NCBI GenBank assembly: GCA_910589165.1
Contig: CAJUSP010000014.1
Location: forward strand, 23,638-87,637
DNA length: 64,000 nt
Direction of reading: 5' to 3'
From: an uncultured Adlercreutzia sp.
GTDB lineage: Bacteria > Actinomycetota > Coriobacteriia > Coriobacteriales > Eggerthellaceae
Part shown: piece after piece, positions 19,688 through 29,053 of the stretch
How the letters are laid out: every line of letters begins with the position of its first letter
Position numbering within the stretch: the stretch's first letter is position 1
Program-made: the position numbers and the translations under genes
The notes under the pieces: generated by a model
The model's database searches: none
What the model was told of the DNA's origin: nothing
What the model saw: only the letters and a program-made list of their open reading frames with translations

Positions 19688-21191
19688 TCATCGGGAAATA
19701 CGTCGCTCCCCCGACGGAGCCGTCGGCTTATCGGCATAGCGCTCGAACAGGGCCAGCATCTCCTCGAAGTTATGCACGCCGCACTTCTGATAGATATGGT
19801 ACTTGTGGGTCTTCACTGTCTCGTGGGAAATGAACAGCTGCTTGCCGATGGCCGCAGCGGAAAGCCCCGTTACCAGCAGCGGGAGAACCTCCCCCTCCTT
19901 CGGCGATAGGACGAAGTCGGCAGCCATGGCCGCGCATGCCTCGGCACGCAGCTCGGCGAAGGAGCGCGGCAGCCCATCGCTGCCCCGGCCTCCCTCGACA
20001 AGAAACGCATCGCGAATGGCTCGTGCGGGAAGAGCCTGTTCTCTCTGGAAGTAGAACACCAGGTACATGAGATAGGCGAGCGTGGCGCAGGGAGCCACCA
20101 GTCGATAGGTCGCAGGCGGCACAAGATGCGCCGCGAGCATTCCCATGCAGAATACCGTGAGCAACGCCACAAGGCCCACAACGGGCAACGCTGATGAACC
20201 AGCGAACCGACGCTCCGAAAGATAGAGCATATCGATCCAGAGCAGTGCCAAAAACAGCAGGTTCGAGCAAACGACAACTGCATAGACCACTGAGAACGGC
20301 GCTGCGGACAGCACAATCGACACGAGCACGCCCAGCGCGCAGGGAACTGTCATGAACAGGATGACCTCTCCCGCCTGCTCTTCTGAACGGACGGTCCATC
20401 GCCAAGCCAGAGCCGCGAGGAATCCCATGGCGAGCAGCGCGCCGACCGCGAACGGAGCCGACGAGCGCACCGCCTCCTCCACGGAAGGATCGACCAGGGC
20501 CGTGCCGAGGCTCAGAGAGCAGATAAGCCCCGCAGGAGCTGCAGGTAAAGCGGCGCGGGCAGCCTCAAGCCAATCGCGTCCCGCACCTGGCGATGCCACA
20601 GGATGGTGGTCGTAGCCCTCCTCGGCTAAAACCGAAGCAGACGCGGCGTCGTCCCCGCCGCCCGCCAACGCTACTGCCGCCACCACGCCCGAGAGCGCCA
20701 CGATACCCGCCGTCCGCATCGGTAGCCGACACCATATAGCCCCCGTGCACCAAAAGCGACGAAGCTCCGAGGCTCACGATAGCGCTGAGAGCGTAATCTC
20801 CCAGAGTAGCCTCGCGACCGAGTGAATGCCAGGCAAGGGTCGTGCGCAGCATGACGCCGCATGATGCCGCCAGCAGAGCGGCTACCACCACGGGAACCCA
20901 CAACGAACGCACGGACACGACCAGCGCCGCGCTCGCCACAGGCATTACGATGCCCCACAGCACCACAAGCATGGGCCGTGGGTACTGTGCAAGACGATCG
21001 GAGAGAACGCACGCCATCGCGAATATCACAACCGCCGCAAGCGTTTGCAACTCCATGGGAACAACGAGTTCCTCGCCCGACATGTAGGGAGTGAGCATGC
21101 GCGGGCGAAACAGAAGGGTCTGGACGAACGCCAGCGGCCCCGCAAGCATCAAGCTCGTCGATGCGAATTCCCTCGCCGCATATATCGCCAT
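19688..21191 (-). pseudogene. Membrane LuxR-type regulator C, frameshifted
   Basis: Two overlapping frames together make one normal regulator of about 500 residues. The N-terminal membrane part starts at ATG 21191 (GGGAGGG ten bases upstream) and runs in frame to about 20710, where it turns to low-complexity Gly/Arg sequence. The next frame continues with more hydrophobic helices and a LuxR domain (LSPKEGEVLPLLVTG, then SHETVKTHKYHIYQKCGV). Removing one base from the CCC run at 20706-20708 joins the two as ATDADGGIVALSG. So there is a single +1 frameshift: a real mutation, phase variation or a sequence error. Divergent from reductase C, its expected target. Confidence 0.85.
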
Positions 21192-21447
21192 GCTTCTGCG
21201 CCCTCCCGCCTGCGAACATACTGCGGCACCTCACCGCCTCCCTCGACCCATTTTATCACGGCAGTTCCCCTCTGCCCTTCCTTGTCCATTACCGTGACCT
21301 GGCGTTTTCCCAAAACAGCACTTTTTAGGGATAGGCAATGGCACCTATTCGGGGATGCGCGACGGATGTTGTGGCGCTAGCGTGATTCACCAAGCGCCAG
21401 GCTTTCCCTCAGGCGCCTACCATTCAGAACAACAGGAAGGGGAGATC
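21192..21447. promoter_or_regulatory. Divergent control region of LuxR C and reductase C
   Basis: A 256-bp gap. A small perfect palindrome, GTTTT-CCC-AAAAC (21304-21316), lies about 130 bp before the reductase start and is the only operator-like feature seen. No convincing promoter pair was found by eye. Confidence 0.4.
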
Positions 21448-23196
21448 ATGGATCGCAGAACATTCATCAAAAGCGGCCTTCTCGCGGGAGCCGTCGCGGC
21501 TGCCGGAGCCGCCGTCGGCTGCGCCCCGGGCGCATCTGGCGCCAGCGAGTCCGCCGCCGAGGAGGCCCTCGCCGCCACAGGCGACGCCTGGTACGGCGAG
21601 CCGGCGCCTCTCGACAGTTTCGACCTCGTCGACACCGAGGAGTGCGAGCTGCTCATCTGCGGATGCGGCGCGGGAGGCATCGTCGCCACCGCCACGGCCG
21701 CCGAGGAGGGCATCCACGCCATCACCATCGACAAGGGAGCATCTCACGGGTCCATCAAAACGTACGTGGGCGTGGTAGGCTCGCGCATCGACGAGCAGTA
21801 CGGGGTTGCCCCAAGCAAAATGGACGTCATGAACGAGCCGACCCGCTACACCAACGGCTTCTGCAATCCGCGTGTGGCCCGCACGTGGATCGAGGAGGGT
21901 GGCGCCACCTTCGACTGGATCGCCGACATCGTTGCCGATCGCGGCGCGAACCCCTTCTACGAAACCGACGTCGGCAGCGGCTTCCACGGAGTGTGGCCCG
22001 TGTACCCCATCCAGCACGGCTTTTTGTGCGACTACACCGAGGAGCAAATGGCCGAGGCCATGGAAAAGGCAGGCGACTCGGGGGATCCCGCGGCCATGAA
22101 GCAGGCGCTTCCCGGCGTGAGCAACTACCTGATGGACTACGCCATCGAGAAGGGCGCCGACGTGCGCTATCTGACCGAGCTCGTGCAGTTGATGCAAGAT
22201 GAGAGCGGCGCCGTGACGGGCGCCATCGTGAAGGACAGCGAGGGCTACAAGCAAATCAACGCCTCCAAGGGCGTCATCCTGGCAACCGGAGGCTACGAGG
22301 CCGACCCCGGCCTGCTGGCCGAGCTCAATCCCCAGTCCGCCTGCATCGGAGGCGTCTCCATGGCGCAGATGGGCAACGACGGCTTGGGCATCAAGGCCGG
22401 AATTTGGGCGGGCGGCGTGAAAGACGCCATTCCCACGCTCATGACTTTCTCGCGCGCGGCCATCGCCCCCGATGCGCCCCTGGGCGACCCGTACCAGGGC
22501 AACTCCTGTTGGATGGGTGACCAGCCGTTCCTGCGCGTGAACATGCGCGGTGAGCGTATTTGCTGCGAGAGCTCACCCTACGATTACCCGCTATTCGTGG
22601 CAACGTACTCGCCTCAGAACAAGGTTGCCACCATCTGGGATGCGAACTACAAGGATCACATCGCCTCGTTCCACACGCTCGGCTGCTCGCGCATCGTGCC
22701 TTCCGAGAGCACGCTTCCCGATGGGCGCCCCAACGGCGAGGGCCTCACCTTCGAGGCCAACGACATGATGATCGCCCAAGGCATCGAGATGGGCATTATT
22801 CAGCAAGCTGACACCTTGGAAGAGTTGGCCGAGAAGCTGCTGATGCCCGCCGACGCGCTGAAGGCCACCGTCGTGCGCTACAACGAGCTTTGCGAAGCTG
22901 GCGAGGACACCGATTTCGGCAAGGAGCCCAACGCCCTGCTGCCGCTGACCACACCACCCCTCACGGGCGCGTACTTCGGCGGCCACGTGCTGTGCACTAT
23001 CGACGGCCTGAAGATCGACGAGCATGGACGGGTGCTCACCGCCGAGCAGGAACCCATCGCAGGCCTGTACGCGGTGGGCAACTGCTCCGGTAGCCTGTAC
23101 GCCGGCTCCTATCCCGAGCTGCTCATCGGCAACGCCAACGGTCGCACCGTCACCTTCGGACGTCATGCCGTGAAACACGCCGCCGGTCTGCTGTAA
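21448..23196 (+). CDS. Tat-exported FAD-dependent reductase C (fumarate reductase-like)
   Basis: A 582-residue flavoprotein. It has a short Tat signal, DRRTFIK (Arg3-Arg4), with lipobox AAVGC (Cys25). The FAD motif is LLICGCGAGG and the C-terminal FAD block is YAVGNCSGS. The proton-donor loop reads CESSPYDY, again Tyr for Arg. A helical segment, GIIQQADTLEELAEKLLM, is the part preserved in the remnant at 1714-1839. ATG 21448 was chosen for GGAAGGGGAG just upstream. Its divergent regulator is frameshifted, so expression may be constitutive or lost. Closest paralogue in the window by its C-terminus and terminator is reductase B. Confidence 0.9.
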   Translation: MDRRTFIKSGLLAGAVAAAGAAVGCAPGASGASESAAEEALAATGDAWYGEPAPLDSFDLVDTEECELLICGCGAGGIVATATAAEEGIHAITIDKGASHGSIKTYVGVVGSRIDEQYGVAPSKMDVMNEPTRYTNGFCNPRVARTWIEEGGATFDWIADIVADRGANPFYETDVGSGFHGVWPVYPIQHGFLCDYTEEQMAEAMEKAGDSGDPAAMKQALPGVSNYLMDYAIEKGADVRYLTELVQLMQDESGAVTGAIVKDSEGYKQINASKGVILATGGYEADPGLLAELNPQSACIGGVSMAQMGNDGLGIKAGIWAGGVKDAIPTLMTFSRAAIAPDAPLGDPYQGNSCWMGDQPFLRVNMRGERICCESSPYDYPLFVATYSPQNKVATIWDANYKDHIASFHTLGCSRIVPSESTLPDGRPNGEGLTFEANDMMIAQGIEMGIIQQADTLEELAEKLLMPADALKATVVRYNELCEAGEDTDFGKEPNALLPLTTPPLTGAYFGGHVLCTIDGLKIDEHGRVLTAEQEPIAGLYAVGNCSGSLYAGSYPELLIGNANGRTVTFGRHAVKHAAGLL

Positions 23197-23232
23197 CCCC
23201 CGCATCGCAACTGACGCAACCCCTCCCTCTAG

Positions 23233-23275
23233 CCCCGCCGTAGCTTCCTCCCCACTGCGGCGGGGTGCCTTTCGC
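23233..23275 (+). terminator. Terminator of reductase C
   Basis: An 11-bp GC stem (23233-23243 with 23255-23265, one G-T pair) with loop CTTCCTCCCCA is followed by TGCCTTT. It is nearly the same sequence as the terminator after reductase B. Confidence 0.8.
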
Positions 23276-23317
23276 GGGCGTTGCAGGCACGGCGCGTAAT
23301 GTTGACCAAAATAGTTG

Positions 23318-23346
23318 TTGATCGACGGCGCGTCAGGGTGTAGAGT
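23318..23346 (+). promoter_or_regulatory. Promoter of the glycine riboswitch transcript
   Basis: TTGATC (23318-23323) and TAGAGT (23341-23346) are separated by 17 bp. Transcription would start near 23353, about 50 nt before the aptamer. Confidence 0.5.
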
Positions 23347-23406
23347 GGCTGAGTCAATATTTCTGTGATGTCTTCGGGACGCGCCCGCGAACCGGAGGCG
23401 GAGAAA

Positions 23407-23489
23407 ACTCTGGAGAACTCTTAAGTGAGTGCCGAAGGTGCAAGGCCCGCCGCGCGCGGCGCCGAATCTCTCAGGCAAACGGACAGAGC
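23407..23489 (+). ncRNA. Glycine riboswitch aptamer
   Basis: It carries the conserved glycine-aptamer blocks in order: CTCTGGAGAAC at the 5' side, GTGCCGAAGGTGCAA in the middle, and ATCTCTCAGGCAAACGGACA followed by GAG at the 3' side. CTCTG (23408-23412) pairs with CAGAG (23484-23488) as P1. Only one full aptamer is evident; GC-rich sequence before it (23380-23404) could be a degenerate partner. Downstream, ACGCC and GGCGT around 23491-23516 form a hairpin followed by TCTT, a possible expression platform. It should switch the symporter gene in response to glycine. Confidence 0.88.
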
Positions 23490-23551
23490 TGACGCCATCG
23501 CCACTGGCTTGGGCGTTCTTCCGAGTTTTCGACTAAGAAGAAGGGAAGAAC

Positions 23552-25009
23552 GTGGAAGAAGCCTTGCTCGGTATCGTTACCACCATCAACAACTATCTTT
23601 CGAACTACATCCTCATCATTTTGCTGCTCGGCATGGGCATCTGGTTCACCATTCGAACCAAGGCCATCCAGTTCCGCTGCTTCGGCGAGGGCTGGCGCCG
23701 CATGTTCGGCAACTTCAGCCTGCGCGGCGGTAACCAGGGCGGCGGCATGACGTCGTTCCAGGCGCTATCCACGGCCATCGCGGCCCAGGTGGGCACGGGC
23801 AACATCGTGGGTGCCTGCGGCGCCATCATCGTGGGCGGCCCGGGCGCCATCTTCTGGATGTGGATCATCGCGCTGCTCGGCATGGCCACCAACTACGCCG
23901 AGGCGGTTATGGCGCAGAAGACCCGCGTGGTCGATGCTGACGGCACTGTGCACGGCGGCCCGGTCTACTACATCACCACGGCCTTCAAGGGCGGCCTGGG
24001 CAAGTTCCTCGCTGGCTTCTTCGCCGTGGCCATCATTCTGGCGCTCGGCTTCATGGGCTGCATGGTGCAGTCGAACTCCATCGCCGAGACCATGAACAAC
24101 GCCTTCGGCATTCCCACCTGGGTCATCGGCATCGCGGTTGTGGTGTTGGCCGGCATCGTGTTCATCGGCGGCGTGTCGCGCCTGGCGGCCGTGACCGAGA
24201 AGATCGTGCCCATCATGGCGGTCATCTACATCGTGGGCTCGCTCATCGTGCTCATCATGAACGCGGCCAACATCCCGGCCACCTTCGCCCTCATCTTCGA
24301 GTGCGCCTTCAACCCTGCAGCCACGGTCGGCGGTGCCACCTTCGGCATCATCGCCGCTATCAGCCAGGGTGCCAAGCGCGGCCTGTTCTCCAACGAGGCC
24401 GGCATGGGCTCCACCCCGCACGCCCACGCGCTCGCCGAGGTGAAGACCCCGCATGAGCAGGGCGTCGTGGCTATGATCGGCGTGTTCATCGACACCATCG
24501 TCGTGGTTACCATGACGGCGCTCGTGGTGCTCTCGGTGCTCTACGTGGGCGACGGCGTGCTGGCCACCGGCGACTACATGACCCTCACTACCGAGACCAT
24601 CACCAAGACCAACATCGCCCAGATGGCCTTCGGCCAGTTCTTCGGCGAGAACCCGGGCGCGTGGTTCGTGGCCATCTGCCTGCTGTTCTTCGCCTTCTCC
24701 ACCATTCTTTCCTGGAACCTGTTCGCGAAGCTGAACGTGGAGTGGCTGTTCGGCAAGAAGGCCATTCTGCCCTTCACCATCATCGCGCTCGTGTTCATTT
24801 TCCTGGGCTCCATCCTCTCCAACGACCTCGTCTGGGAGATGGCCGACATGTTCAACCAGCTGATGGTCATCCCCAACGCCATCGCGCTGTTCGCGCTGTC
24901 GGGCGCCATTATCTCCATTGCGAATGCGGCCCACGACAAGCACGCCACCGACATCCCCGAGGAGAACCTCGAGGATCGCGAGCGCGCCATCGAGAACGCC
25001 GGCAAGTAG
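23552..25009 (+). CDS. Alanine/glycine:cation symporter (AGCS family)
   Basis: A 485-residue sodium- or proton-coupled amino-acid symporter of the AGCS family, with about eleven membrane helices. Family signatures include FQALSTAIAAQVGTGNIVG near residue 70, the GGPVYYI block, and GLFSNEAGMGSTPHAHA near residue 280. The length is typical. Start GTG 23552 follows AAGGGAAG. The glycine riboswitch directly upstream marks glycine (with or without alanine) as the likely substrate. If the switch turns on with glycine, the role would be export or catabolic uptake; the direction cannot be read from sequence. Confidence 0.93.
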   Translation: MEEALLGIVTTINNYLSNYILIILLLGMGIWFTIRTKAIQFRCFGEGWRRMFGNFSLRGGNQGGGMTSFQALSTAIAAQVGTGNIVGACGAIIVGGPGAIFWMWIIALLGMATNYAEAVMAQKTRVVDADGTVHGGPVYYITTAFKGGLGKFLAGFFAVAIILALGFMGCMVQSNSIAETMNNAFGIPTWVIGIAVVVLAGIVFIGGVSRLAAVTEKIVPIMAVIYIVGSLIVLIMNAANIPATFALIFECAFNPAATVGGATFGIIAAISQGAKRGLFSNEAGMGSTPHAHALAEVKTPHEQGVVAMIGVFIDTIVVVTMTALVVLSVLYVGDGVLATGDYMTLTTETITKTNIAQMAFGQFFGENPGAWFVAICLLFFAFSTILSWNLFAKLNVEWLFGKKAILPFTIIALVFIFLGSILSNDLVWEMADMFNQLMVIPNAIALFALSGAIISIANAAHDKHATDIPEENLEDRERAIENAGK

Positions 25010-25033
25010 GCGCTCTCTTCCGCGTCGCATCTT

Positions 25034-25061
25034 GGGCGTCCTCAGCGAGGGCGCCCTTTTT
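25034..25061 (+). terminator. Terminator of the symporter gene
   Basis: A 10-bp stem (25034-25043 with 25047-25056, one G-T pair), loop AGC, followed by TTTTT. Confidence 0.9.
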
Positions 25062-25124
25062 CTTCCGGCCGCCGGTTGAGCGTGTCGCCTTGGCATCGCG
25101 GGCGGCTCTGGAGCGCCGCTTGTT

Positions 25125-25153
25125 TTGCCGCAGGGCTCAAGGAAGGCTATACT
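25125..25153 (+). promoter_or_regulatory. Promoter of nhaC-like gene
   Basis: TTGCCG (25125-25130) and TATACT (25148-25153) with a 17-bp spacer; start near 25160, 46 nt before the gene. Confidence 0.6.
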
Positions 25154-25205
25154 GAAGCTTCGTGCATTCCGGCCCCGGGGCCGACGGATAAGGAGATAGT
25201 GGATC

Positions 25206-26567
25206 ATGACGGAGAAAAAAGGGAACGTGGCGGCGCTTCTGCCTATCGGGGTGTTCCTCGTGCTGTATCTGGGGCTCGGCATCATGTTCGAGTACGGCAT
25301 GGGCATTTCCATGGGCTTCTATAACATTCCCATCGTGGTGATCTTCCTCATCGCGCTTCTGGTGGCGTGCTTCCAGAACCGGAAGCTCTCCTTCGACGAC
25401 AAACTCGTTATCATGGGCCGCGGCATCGGCGACAAGACTATCGTCACGATGATTCTCATCTTCATGGCGGCCGGCGTGTTCGTGGGCACTGTCGGGCGCG
25501 ACTCGGCCGAGTCGGTGGCTTACCTGATGCTGTCGGTCATTCCGGCGGAGTATTCCGTGGCGGTGCTCTTCGTGGTGAGCTGCTTCGTGTCGGTGTCCAT
25601 GGGCACGTCGGTGGGCACCATCACGCTTATTACCCCCATCGCCGTGGCGGTGTCGGCGGCCTCCGGCTTCAGCCTGCCGTTGTGCGTGGGCTCGGTCATG
25701 GGTGGTGCCATGTTCGGTGACAATCTCTCGTTCATCTCCGATACCACCATCGCCGCCTGCCAGGGCCAGGGTTGCCAGATGAAGGACAAGTTCCGCGAGA
25801 ACTTCAAGATCGCGCTGCCGGCGGCGCTCGTGACCCTCGTCATCATTTTGGTGCTGTCCTTCGGTACGAACATCTCCGGCACGGTGCAGAACGACTACAA
25901 CCTCATCGAGCTCGTGCCCTACCTGATCGTGCTCGTGGGCGGCATCGTGGGCATCAACGTGTTCATCGTGCTGCTGCTGGGCATTGTGGCCGGCTCCATC
26001 ATCGTGGTGGCCACGGGCGCGGTGCCGGCGACCGACCTGCTCGGCAACATGGGCACGGGCGCGGCCGGCATGTTCGAGACCACCATGGTGGCGGTGCTCG
26101 TAAGCGCCATCTGCGCGCTCATCCGCGAGAACGGCGGCTTCGTGGCCCTGCTCAACGGCATCAAGCGCCTGTTCCGCAGCCGCAAGGGCGGCCAGCTCGG
26201 CATGGGCCTGCTCGTGGGCGCCATGGACATTGCCACGGCCAACAATACGGTGGCCATCGTCATGGCGAACCCCATCGCCCACGAGATGGCCGAGACCTAC
26301 GACATCTCGCGTCGCAAGACGGCCTCCATTCTGGATACGTTCTCCTGCGTGTTCCAGGGCGTCATTCCCTACGGTGCCCAGATGCTCGTGGCTATTTCGG
26401 CCTGCACCGAGCTCGGGTTCACCATCACGGCCTTCCAGATCATGCCGTTTCTGTTCTACCCGTTCTTCCTGCTGTTGAGCTCGCTCGTGTTCATTTTCAT
26501 CATCCCCGACAACCGCGGCTACGTGCCCGACCATGCGGCCCCTGCAGAGGAAGGCGAAGAGCGCTAG
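25206..26567 (+). CDS. NhaC-family Na+/H+ antiporter
   Basis: A 453-residue protein with eleven or twelve membrane helices. The family signature MFGDNLSFISDTTIAA is near residue 175, with SMGTSVGTITLITPI before it. The C-terminal half has ATANNTVAIVMANPIA, typical of this ion-transporter superfamily. It should exchange sodium for protons, or possibly a small organic anion pair as in some NhaC relatives. It has its own promoter and stands alone. The upstream symporter may import sodium, so the two could be linked physiologically, but that is inference. Confidence 0.88.
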   Translation: MTEKKGNVAALLPIGVFLVLYLGLGIMFEYGMGISMGFYNIPIVVIFLIALLVACFQNRKLSFDDKLVIMGRGIGDKTIVTMILIFMAAGVFVGTVGRDSAESVAYLMLSVIPAEYSVAVLFVVSCFVSVSMGTSVGTITLITPIAVAVSAASGFSLPLCVGSVMGGAMFGDNLSFISDTTIAACQGQGCQMKDKFRENFKIALPAALVTLVIILVLSFGTNISGTVQNDYNLIELVPYLIVLVGGIVGINVFIVLLLGIVAGSIIVVATGAVPATDLLGNMGTGAAGMFETTMVAVLVSAICALIRENGGFVALLNGIKRLFRSRKGGQLGMGLLVGAMDIATANNTVAIVMANPIAHEMAETYDISRRKTASILDTFSCVFQGVIPYGAQMLVAISACTELGFTITAFQIMPFLFYPFFLLLSSLVFIFIIPDNRGYVPDHAAPAEEGEER

Positions 26568-26609
26568 GAATTCGTTCCGGCCCTGCTCCGTTCGGGGCGA
26601 GGGCGGCGC

Positions 26610-27356
26610 TTACCACTCCTCCAACTCGTAGCAGCGTTTGAGGGCGACGCCTTGCGAGGTTACCTCGAAGTCGGCCTGCCAGAGCTCTACGCCAGCGGCG
26701 CGGCAGGCGTCTACCGTGGCGAGCACCTCCTCGTAGGTGGTGCCGTGATAGAAGCGGAAGCCGAAGTTGTCGTAGTACAGGCAGTAGAGGATGGCCGCCC
26801 GCTCGTGGGTTTCCAGCGAGGCGGCCAGCTCGCGCAGGTGGCGCAGGGCGCGCTCGGTGGAGTTGAAGGGCACTTCGGGCAACCGCGGCACGTAGGCGGG
26901 GATGGCGGTCTGCATCTGCACGAGGGGCGTCTTCACTTCCAGGTACAAATCGTCATTCACGAGGAAATCGAGGCGGGAGTTGCCGAGGGGCACCTCTCGG
27001 CGCACCGTGGCAACCGGCCCGGTAATGGCCTCGAAGGCCCCCTCGCGCAGGAAATGCTCCACGTAGCGGTTCGAGGCGTTCTGGTTGATGCCGATCCAGG
27101 CCTTCGGGCGGTCGTCGGGGCGCGCGAGCGAATAGGCCTCCACGGTCAGCGGCATCTTGCGCTTCGGGTTGTGGGAGTCCGATACCAGGCAGGGGCGCCC
27201 TGTCAGGTCGAGGCCGCCGATGCGCGAGACGGCGGGGCAGTGGCAGCGCACCGGCTCGCCGTCGCCGAAGTCGACATCCATGATGAAGCGGTTCGGCCGC
27301 GCCAGGATGACTCCCTCGCGCAGCGGCTCGGGGAAGGGGAGGAAGAGCTCGCTCAT
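26610..27356 (-). CDS. sfsA: SfsA-family DNA/RNA nuclease
   Basis: A 248-residue protein of the SfsA family (sugar fermentation stimulation protein). The N-terminal OB-like part carries ARPNRFIMDV, followed by LVSDSHNPKRKM and WIGINQNASN. The PD-(D/E)XK-type core is SRLDFLVNDDLYLEVKTP at about residues 131-148. The start at 27356 forms an ATGA overlap with the stop of the upstream amidotransferase-like gene, so the two are translationally coupled. Family proteins bind DNA nonspecifically; the cellular role is not settled. Confidence 0.9.
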   Translation of the reverse strand: MSELFLPFPEPLREGVILARPNRFIMDVDFGDGEPVRCHCPAVSRIGGLDLTGRPCLVSDSHNPKRKMPLTVEAYSLARPDDRPKAWIGINQNASNRYVEHFLREGAFEAITGPVATVRREVPLGNSRLDFLVNDDLYLEVKTPLVQMQTAIPAYVPRLPEVPFNSTERALRHLRELAASLETHERAAILYCLYYDNFGFRFYHGTTYEEVLATVDACRAAGVELWQADFEVTSQGVALKRCYELEEW

Positions 27357-28297
27357 GACGCCTGCGCCGAGCGGACGGCGGAGGCCAGGGCGCTGAAAAT
27401 GCCGCGGTGGCGATCGAGGTACTCGGGGTGCCACTGGACGCCCAGGTAGAAGGATTTGCGGGGGTCTTCCACGGCCTCGATCACGCGGTCGGTGGCACGG
27501 GCGCTCACGATAAGGGGTGCGGCAATATGGTCGATGCCCTGGTGGTGCATGGAATTGATGGCAAGCGGCTCCTCGGCGCCCAGCGCGTAGGCGAGCAGGC
27601 TCCCCTGGGCCACAATCACCTCGTCGGTGGGGTTGTCGTAGGGCGGTTCCTGGCGATGCCCGCGCTCGGTGATGCCGCAGTTGTACAGGTCGCGGTAGAG
27701 GCTGCCGCCAAGGGCCACGTTCATCACCTGCATGCCGCGGCAGATGCCGAGCGTGGGCAGGTCGCGCTCCCAGGCCAAACGGGCCAGCTCCAGCTCGAAG
27801 CCGTCGCGTTCCACGTTCACGGCCAGCAGGCCGTCGAGACAGGGAATGCGCGGGCCGTCGGTGGTGGTCATCACGTGGCGACCGTCCAGCTCGCGCACCT
27901 CGTCCACATCGGGCAGTGCCCCCATGGCCACGTCGAAGGCGGCATCGGGCACGTAGTGGCCGCAGAACGGCACCTCGGCTCCGGTGGACCGGCAGCGCGA
28001 CGACGAGGAGGACCCGCAGCCCAGATGGGCCACGTCCTCCATGGCCATGCCGTCGCGGTTGGTATCGGGCGCCGGCACGTAGTAGCGCGGGTGAATGTCG
28101 CCGCCGCCGGTGATGACCAGGCCGTCCACAAGCCCGATGACCTCCTGGGCGAGCTTGCGGTTCGCTTCGGCGCCCCCGCGCACCGGCGTGAGCAGCAGCG
28201 GCACGGCGCCCGTGGCCGCCACGCGGTTGATGTATTCCACATTCACGCGCTGGTAGCCGTCGGCCTCGTTGAGCGTGGTGGTGATGCCGATAATCAC
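27353..28297 (-). CDS. Class-C26 gamma-glutamyl hydrolase-like protein (PuuD type)
   Basis: A 314-residue glutamine-amidotransferase-fold hydrolase. The nucleophile Cys is in LGICRGMQ, the His in GVQWHPEY, and the early strand LVITGGGDIHP is conserved. The family splits gamma-glutamyl amides such as gamma-glutamyl-GABA. It is about 60 residues longer than usual: a Ser/Cys-rich block, GCGSSSSSRCRS, and extra sequence are inserted between the GGGD strand and the catalytic cysteine. Start GTG 28297 follows GAGGAGG. Coupled to sfsA. Substrate unknown. Confidence 0.85.
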   Translation of the reverse strand: MIIGITTTLNEADGYQRVNVEYINRVAATGAVPLLLTPVRGGAEANRKLAQEVIGLVDGLVITGGGDIHPRYYVPAPDTNRDGMAMEDVAHLGCGSSSSSRCRSTGAEVPFCGHYVPDAAFDVAMGALPDVDEVRELDGRHVMTTTDGPRIPCLDGLLAVNVERDGFELELARLAWERDLPTLGICRGMQVMNVALGGSLYRDLYNCGITERGHRQEPPYDNPTDEVIVAQGSLLAYALGAEEPLAINSMHHQGIDHIAAPLIVSARATDRVIEAVEDPRKSFYLGVQWHPEYLDRHRGIFSALASAVRSAQAS

Positions 28298-28429
28298 AGA
28301 TTGTGCCTCCTCGTGCAGTTCGAAGTCAAAAACATACCACCGAATGAGGGGCCTTGCGTTAACAACTCGAGAAAACGTGCCAGAATGGAGCCTGGACGAT
28401 TACAGGTGCAAGGGCGAAAGGAGGCTGCC

Positions 28430-28876
28430 GTGCGGGCAGTGGTGCAGTGCGTGAGCGAGGCGCGCGTGACGGTGGAGGGCCGCGAAGTCGGCGCTATCGG
28501 GAAAGGCTTCGCCATTCTGCTGGGCGTGGGCCATGGCGACACCGAGGCCGAGGCCGAGCGCCTGTGGCGCAAGATCGCGAAGCTGCGCGTGTTCGACGAT
28601 GCCGAGGGCAAGACGAACCTGAGCTTGGCTGACGTGGGCGGGGAAGTGCTCGTGGTGAGCCAGTTCACGCTGTATGCCAACTGCAAGAAGGGCAACCGCC
28701 CCTCGTTCACCGAGGCGGGCGACCCGGCTATTGCGAATCGCCTGTACGAGTATTTCGCCGACCTGGCCCGTGCCGACGGCTTTAAGGTGGCAACAGGCGA
28801 GTTCGGCGCCATGATGGACGTGGCCCTGGTGAACCACGGCCCCTTCACGCTGTGGCTGGACACCGACGCGCTGTAG
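28430..28876 (+). CDS. dtd: D-aminoacyl-tRNA deacylase
   Basis: A 148-residue cytosolic enzyme that removes D-amino acids (and glycine from tRNA-Ala) to protect translation. Signature blocks are present: VSQFTLYANCKKGNRPSF and the C-terminal NHGPFTLWLD. Length is typical. GTG 28430 follows AAAGGAGG. It is divergent from the amidotransferase-like gene. Confidence 0.95.
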   Translation: MRAVVQCVSEARVTVEGREVGAIGKGFAILLGVGHGDTEAEAERLWRKIAKLRVFDDAEGKTNLSLADVGGEVLVVSQFTLYANCKKGNRPSFTEAGDPAIANRLYEYFADLARADGFKVATGEFGAMMDVALVNHGPFTLWLDTDAL

Positions 28877-29053
28877 GCGCGCAAGTCGCACGGTAGCTGC
28901 AGAAGCGGCACCCGTTGTTTCTGCGGGAGGGGCATGCGTGAGGTGTCGCGGTCTGGTAACAGTTGTGCGCAGCGCGTAGGTTTCTCGGAGTGCGTTCGGC
29001 GGCCTTGTCCCTATTATTCTCCTGTAAGTATTTCCAACGAAAGGACGGATGTA

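Noticed and set aside
20565..20719. Two separate overlapping genes instead of one broken LuxR regulator
   Set aside because: Neither frame alone gives a known architecture; joined, they give the exact length and plan of the four intact regulators.
28934..29053. 40-residue N-terminal extension of the DJ-1 protein
   Set aside because: The extension shows no family similarity, while ATG 29054 follows a ribosome site and matches the family's usual start.
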